From assembly GCA_947652605.1 (NCBI GenBank), contig OX393581.1, positions 46,585,924 through 46,649,923 on the forward strand: DNA of 64,000 nucleotides. The letters are read 5' to 3'. Under the pieces are notes generated by a model. The model was given only the letters and a program-made list of their open reading frames with translations, was not told the origin of the DNA and ran no database searches. The DNA comes from Elmis aenea. Taxonomy: Eukaryota; Arthropoda; Insecta; Coleoptera; Elmidae. Made by a program: the position numbers and the translations under genes. Of this stretch, positions 58,742 to 64,000 are shown piece after piece (the first letter of the stretch is position 1; every line of letters begins with the position of its first letter).

Positions 58742-58836
58742 ATTACGACTTAGATTTTTTAATCCTTTTGTGGATATTCTATAATTGGTAAAAAATTCTT
58801 GTATACGCCAACATAAATATTTATCTGTTCATACTT
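58536..58836 (+). repeat. Direct repeat, copy 1 (about 300 bp)
   Basis: Nearly identical to 59526-59836, 990 bp downstream. Copy 2 has a 9-base insertion and a few substitutions. The two copies flank a LINE fragment. Confidence 0.9.
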
Positions 58837-58837
58837 C

Positions 58838-59525
58838 ATTGAGCCGTATAATCCTAGGGATTATGGCTAACGCCGAGGCGTTGTTGTAGATCCATTTAAT
58901 GAGGTGGATCAGTCCTCTCCTCTAATTTTCAAGCTCATTAGTTCTGGCTGCCTCCGTTATTTTCTTCCATTCTTTCCTGTCTTTGCATTTAAATTTCCAT
59001 TCCCTTATTCCCAGTGCCTTTGCATCTTCCTCCAGGGCGTCTCTCCATCTTTTCCTTGGTCTACCCTTGTTTCTGGGCCAAATAGGAATCCATTCTGTTA
59101 CCCTCCTGAGCATTGCGGTTGGTTTCCTTCGCATGATGTGTCCTGCCCATCGTAGTCGCTGTACTTTGATGTGTCGAGTGATGTTTTCTCCTCCGAGTTC
59201 CTCCTCTATTTCTTTGTTCCTTCTCAGTCTTACTTCTCCATCTCTTGTTACGTTAGGACCTCGTATTGCTCTCATTATTTTCCTCTCCACTATTTTTAAT
59301 TCTTCCTCCTCTTTCTTATTTATTGCTACTGTTTCCATGGCATATGTTATGACGGGTTTTATCAGGGTTTTGTAAATTTTTATTTTTGTTGTTTTGCTTA
59401 TTGTTTTGCTCTTTAGTAGGGTTTTGTTTCTGCCGTATGCTTGATTTCCCTTCAGAATTCTCTCTTTCGCTCTGTTCTTTCCAGCTTGTCCCACTGTCAC
59501 GCCTAAGTAGTTGAAAGTATTAACT
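58838..59525 (-). pseudogene. LINE 3' fragment between 300-bp direct repeats
   Basis: The minus strand encodes VNTFNYLGVTV, then LIKPVITYAMETVAINKKEE, then IMRAIRGPNVTRDGEVRLRR, then LRWAGHIMRRKP, then NKGRPRKRWRDALEEDAKAL. This is the C-terminal part of an RTE/CR1-like reverse transcriptase protein, 5'-truncated, with about 85 bp of 3' UTR. The first 22 residues of the open frame (59526-59590) come from the flanking repeat, not from the LINE. Confidence 0.85.
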
Positions 59526-59836
59526 TCAAATGAAAAAGTTACGGGCAAAAAACAAAAATCCACTTTTTTACTTTTTTCCCTATATTTCAAAAACTAAAAG
59601 AGCTAGATAGGTTCTGTTTGCATCGAATTATTAAGCACCTGAATATACAACTTTGCCCTAATTTAACCGAAGTCGTAACTCTTACCGTTTAAGAGATCCC
59701 CATAGTGGCCCTCGAAAAACGAGAACCCTGTATTACGACTTAGATTTTTTAATCCTTTTGTGGATATTCTATAATTGGTAAAAAATGAATATTTTTCTTG
59801 TATACGCCAACATAAACATTTATCTGTTCATACTTA
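59526..59836 (+). repeat. Direct repeat, copy 2
   Basis: See 58536-58836. It contains the right arm and right terminus of the fold-back MITE plus about 95 bp beyond it. Confidence 0.9.
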
Positions 59837-59939
59837 CTTTATAAATTTAGTTGCCTGAGGGTTGTTGTTCGGTTTTCTTGCGATCGTTTATATTCAGTTT
59901 TTCCTTTAGAATTGGTAAAGCAAGTTGTTCTTTTTAGTT

Positions 59940-61190
59940 TTTAATATGCTGTATGGACAGCCGGCGGCGACCCCAGATGGTTGCACAGAGACCGAGATAT
60001 GACTCCGCACGCAGATTTGTTTTCATTTGTATGTTGTGTCACCGCTGAAAAAATATTCCGACGAAAGACTGGCAAAATAGACTCTGGAAATTGAAAATAA
60101 TAGCTCCGGGCACAACTACAGGGAAATGACAAAATTGAGTTAATACAACGTGAGGGAAATAAGAACGAAGAAATACGTTTGTCGTTCTTTATTCGGTTTT
60201 AAATATACGGCGCCTGGAACGTTTTTAACCTGTGACGCTTCAATAAAAAGTACAATTTCTGATTGTGACAGGTTAATAATGCGGCACTTACTCGTGCATT
60301 CGTCAGTGCCGGAAATAATTGCACTGCGAGTTCCGGAGACGCCCCAAGACATGTTTACCGTCTCCGTAACTTCGATCTGCGACAGATGGCGGGTTGTACG
60401 TTTAATTACTTGCCGTTGGGTCGTGGTAAGTTGCGACGGACGATGACGACGCGGGTCGCTGACGCGCAATTTCTTTCATTTGCGGTTGATGAAGATAGAC
60501 CGCGTTTGTAATTGCGTTTGGCTCGGGCGCTCCTTCTATAAACGCGGCGCACAATGAATACCGAAGGACATGTTAGAGTGCGAAGAAAATTAATTTCGAT
60601 TCAACAGCTTTAATTGTCACATTACGTGATGGCACTGTTTAATTCTCTTGTCCTGCCCTCGCGTATTCACGCGCTTCTGCAATCGAACGTTTACGAATTG
60701 ATTAATGGCGAGATTTGCGATACTTTTACGTCCGAAGCGCTGTGTGCGCTTTGGCATAATCAGTTTTTGTGACATGTTTGTTATTAAATTTCGGTAAAAA
60801 GTAATTCGGATGACAGCACCGCTTAATACGTGTCACCATCAATAATTTCCGACGCTAGAGCTGTGTCGAGGTAATATAAATGACTTCAGCAAAGCCGGAT
60901 GATGTATCGCTAGGATGGGTCGGTGTTGCGCTGATGGACCACGTCTGCATTGTGTGCAGTTTTCACCAGAACCCTTTTGTTTAGTGACGAGATGTGTAAG
61001 AAAAGTTCAAAGACGGTTTGGAACGTTCTGTAAAACGATGCCTGGAGCGTCGTGATGTTTCTTTAAAAAGCCCTGTCAGAATGTCTGCTTGAGTCGGTGG
61101 TGTCATAAATATGGCTTTTCCATGAACTTAAACGTTTCGCGCAATTCAATCGATACACATACCGTTTGTGCAGATTTATCGTTAAACAAA
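59940..61190. other. CpG-containing, transposon-free stretch
   Basis: About 1.25 kb with much higher sequence complexity and many CpGs (gacggacgatgacgacgcgg and neighbours), no terminal repeats and no convincing codon-level signal on either strand. Candidate regulatory or conserved non-coding DNA, or exons of an unrecognised gene. Confidence 0.4.
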
Positions 61191-61209
61191 ATTGCATATT
61201 TATACCATA

Positions 61210-63380
61210 TACAGGGTGGACCAAATTCGATTTTTTTACGGGATATCTCGGTTACCGTAGCCTTTTTTTTTTGAGAAATGAGCTCATAAGGTACCTACCT
61301 GAGCCGAATAAGGCCCACTTTTGAATTTACCTCTTAAAAACGCACTGTACGTCCGGAGTTTGTGTTTAAAAGATGTTTTATGGAAACAAGTTAAAAGGGC
61401 CAAGGAGCATTAAAACCGGCAACAACGCGTTTTGTTTAGTGCAAAAAAACTTTGTGACGCAGTGAGTGCATGTGTCGTTTTTATAAAAATCCGCTATAAC
61501 AAATCCTTAGGTAGTATTTCAAAAAGTTTGTTAATTATACTTTATTTTATGGGTTTATGTAACAGATAATATTATTCAACTTCCTAACTGTAGAAAATTA
61601 CAAATTTAGATGTGGATCATTTGGAATTTATATATTTTTTTAGGAACGACGCATTCATCAAATAAAGCCCAGGTATATGGATGGTCATTGGGCCTTTTTG
61701 TTACAGATGGTATTATGGCCAAAACAACCAACAAGAAAGAAGTAAAAAAAAAGTTATGTGTTGGGCTTACACCAGAGGACAACGATTTTCAATCCTGCTA
61801 ATTTTTGAGAAGCTAAAGGTGCGCTCAAATGGCAAAAAAATTCAAAAGACGATTACTAAGTTAAAAATAATTGTGATGTTCTAGAGCAGAGTAAACTCTT
61901 TTAAGGAATATTATTTTTGTGATAAATAATCATTTAAAACTGATTTAGAAGATAATGTTCGGTTTCTTTGTTATTCCTAATTTATTTTTTACTTTGGGCC
62001 TTAAAATATACATACGCATACATATAATATGGCCCAATATGAGAGTTTAGAAAAACTTTTTTTTTTTGTTCTTTAAATATACATATTTTACGTAGAAGGC
62101 ATATTTTATTTTTGTTACTAATGGAAATAAAGAAATTAATCTCACTGTATTTTAATGGTCCTCCAAATAAAGTTATTAAAAATGAATAATTACTAAGTGG
62201 TCCTTATTCAGCTCAGGTACTTATGTAATCAGATTTTTTATATCGCTTTCCATTTTGGCACTACAGACGAAAAATGAAACTTTATCATTTTTGAAAATTT
62301 ACTTTAACTTCTTTCTTTATTAAAATAGAACAAAATATTATCAAAGTTGTTATACAGATTTTTATGCTTAATTTAAAAACAAAATTAATTTTTTTTTAGC
62401 GACCTTGACTTTTGAGATATGAAGTAAACTTATATTTTTTCAAATGGAAACCCTAGTTGACTATGACTTTATATGAAAGAGCATTCTTTTAGCTTTTCAA
62501 AAATATACAGGGGTCTTTCATATAACTTTTTTTCCTTAGACGTCTCCTTTCGGAGTTACACCCCCCTAAAGGGGAGCGGTAAAATCCGGTTTTTATTTTA
62601 TTTCTCAAATTTGGACAAATATAGTAGAATGATATTTGGTAGATGTTTTATACTTATCAAAAGGTTTACCATAGTAATATTCTCAATTATCTCCCCCTTT
62701 AGCGTTGTCGCCGCGTAAACGTCGAAATAAATTACACCCGTCAATTCTACCCAATATGAAGATAAACTTAAACAAACCATGGTAACCACCAAAATGAATC
62801 GTTTTATATTGGAATAATTATTGATGGTCCATGTTTATTTATTTCGTTTTTTTACTCAAAAACGGTAGATTTTACGAGAAAAGATTAAGAACATTTTTTT
62901 TTAAATAAGTCAAGCTTTAAAAAAAAAATTAATTGCAATATTTCAAGCCACCAACAAGTTCTGATAAAATAACCAACAGGGGTCGCACTTGTCAGCCCCT
63001 TGTGAAGGTGGGAGATAATTGAAAATAGTACCTACTATGGGAAACCTTTCAATAAGTATAAAACATCAATCGAATATCATTTCGCTATATTTATCCAAAT
63101 TTGAGAAATAAAATAAAAACCCAATTTTACTGCTCCCCTTTAGGGGTGTAACTCCGAAAGAAAACGTAAGGAACACATTTTATATGAAAGGCCGCCCTTA
63201 ATTTTTGATAAGGAATCACCTCTCGAATTTTTTCGCAATATTTAAGAAAGACCCTGTATAGTTTCATATACTTGTTGCAAAAAATAACCGAGATATGACT
63301 AATGTTGTAAAAGGTTTCTTATTAAAGTTTGCGATGATTTCGTAAACAAAGGATGTTTGCAATTATTAAACAAAATAACT
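61210..63380. repeat. Composite of nested MITEs
   Basis: The outer element starts TACAGGGTGGACCAAATTCG, the family of 29202. It is split by an element with inverted ends (ACCTGAGCCGAATAAGG near 61313 and its inverse near 62200-62218) and by a TACAGGGGTCTTTC..AAAGACCCTGTA element (62506-63258) with TA flanks. Confidence 0.7.
62506..63258. repeat. GTTTCTTAAATA-family MITE, nested copy
   Basis: The right end is TTAAGAAAGACCCTGTA; the left end has lost about 60 bases after TACAG. TA flanks at 62504-62505 and 63259-63260. The arms pair as in 49595-50541. Confidence 0.75.
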
Positions 63381-63477
63381 TTCTTTTAAGCCAAAAATAA
63401 AAGTAATCGCTGTGTTTAATGTACTAAATTTTCTTGATCTGTCTGTACCACAAAATAATTCTTTGTAATCGTTAGTA

Positions 63478-63865
63478 GGGGAGACCGGGGATAAAAGTAA
63501 CATTTTTTTGTTTTTATTTAATTTCTCATAGATTATTACAAATTTTTTACATCCAAATTGGTTTAATGATAGATTGGACATTTGTCTTGCTTCCAAGATA
63601 TTTATTTCGTGTGTTTCGTAAAGCAACTGTTAGAAAAAAAAATTTTTAGTAAGACAGCTGTTACTTTCAACCTCAGCGTTGGGGCTAAAAGTAACAATGA
63701 TTGGGGTAAGTTGTAACGGCAAAATAATTTACACAGCTCATAAGTAGTGAGTAAATATATTAGTATTCATCAACAAAATTAATATTTTATTCAAAAATAC
63801 ACATTAGCAAAATGAAAAAATTAAAAAATATATCTTTGGTACAATACAAAATGATAAGTGAACAG
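63478..63865. mobile_element. GGGGAGACCGG element, copy 3 (partial, opposite orientation)
   Basis: Starts GGGGAGACCGGGGATAAAAG after TA at 63476-63477. Its interior matches the right part of 54507-55375 in reverse complement. It breaks off near 63865, before a short inverted pair (TAAGGGCGGT / ACCGCCCTTA, 63881-63960). Confidence 0.7.
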
Positions 63866-64000
63866 TATGACATACCAGGTAAGGGCGGTCCCAAATTATT
63901 AAATTTATACTGGATCATAATAACTGTTTGTTTTATTTTTTAAAAATCTAACCGCCCTTAAACTGACCGTCATTCATTAAATCAGTAAAAGAGGGTCAGG

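Noticed and set aside
59526..59590. First 22 residues of the long minus-strand LINE frame
   Set aside because: They translate the flanking direct repeat, as the same DNA occurs at 58536 without the LINE. The LINE part ends near 59525.
60140..60469. Opposed frames of about 100 aa in the CpG-containing stretch
   Set aside because: Both strands are open over the same interval and neither gives a recognisable domain, so coding is not supported.
1..64000. CRISPR array, tRNA, rRNA, LTR retrotransposon
   Set aside because: No regularly spaced repeats, no cloverleaf I could recognise, no rRNA-like sequence, and no paired LTRs with gag/pol domains were seen.

Overview
The window looks like insect nuclear DNA, most likely from a beetle or other insect with a large, transposon-filled genome. 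It is AT-rich, its genes have introns, and its host genes carry the CBM39 domain of arthropod beta-1,3-glucan recognition proteins (GNBP/betaGRP). The rest is mostly piggyBac, hAT, mariner, Helitron, LINE and fold-back elements, many nested. I saw no bacterial genes, tRNA, rRNA or CRISPR array. Species assignment is inference.

The core of the window is a plus-strand tandem array of small secreted-protein genes between about 3.0 and 51.9 kb. Each has two coding exons joined by a phase-1 intron at the same place. Exon 1 encodes a signal peptide and one CBM39 domain. Exon 2 encodes a linker, a helical or coiled-coil stretch and a C-terminal beta-alpha-beta domain that resembles LINE ORF1p / Baculo_FP RRM-like domains. 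There is no GH16 glucanase-like domain. The genes are A (3022-7398, 271 aa), B (9661-11765, 270 aa), a broken CBM39 exon behind B (11861-12085), C (a first exon only, 28692-29052), D (34942-44150, 292 aa) and E (47035-51908, 283 or 287 aa). A and B are a recent duplicate pair that includes about 285 bp of 5' flank. C and D are a second pair, and E is the most divergent. All five first exons have a TTTAAA-like box 28-34 bp upstream of a CAGTC or TTAGT initiator, with a 5' leader of only 7-19 nt.

The introns and spacers are made of transposons: a 787-bp inverted-repeat element with a MADF-like ORF (398-1184), two piggyBac relics with TTAA target sites (19374-20753 and 24143-26025), many hAT-type elements with 8-bp target duplications, three Helitron-like elements, a mariner relic (57118-58055), several 3'-end LINE fragments, and many fold-back MITEs ending in TACAGGGTG with TA target sites. 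Two insertions can be compared with empty paralogous sites inside the same window. From about 55.7 kb the character changes: two CpG-containing, more complex stretches (55850-56130 and 59940-61190) look like single-copy or regulatory DNA of another locus, separated by LINE and mariner insertions.

The proposed job of the array is extracellular carbohydrate pattern recognition by a protein made multivalent through a coiled coil. The CBM39 assignment is well supported by sequence. The RRM-like assignment and the oligomerisation model are inference.
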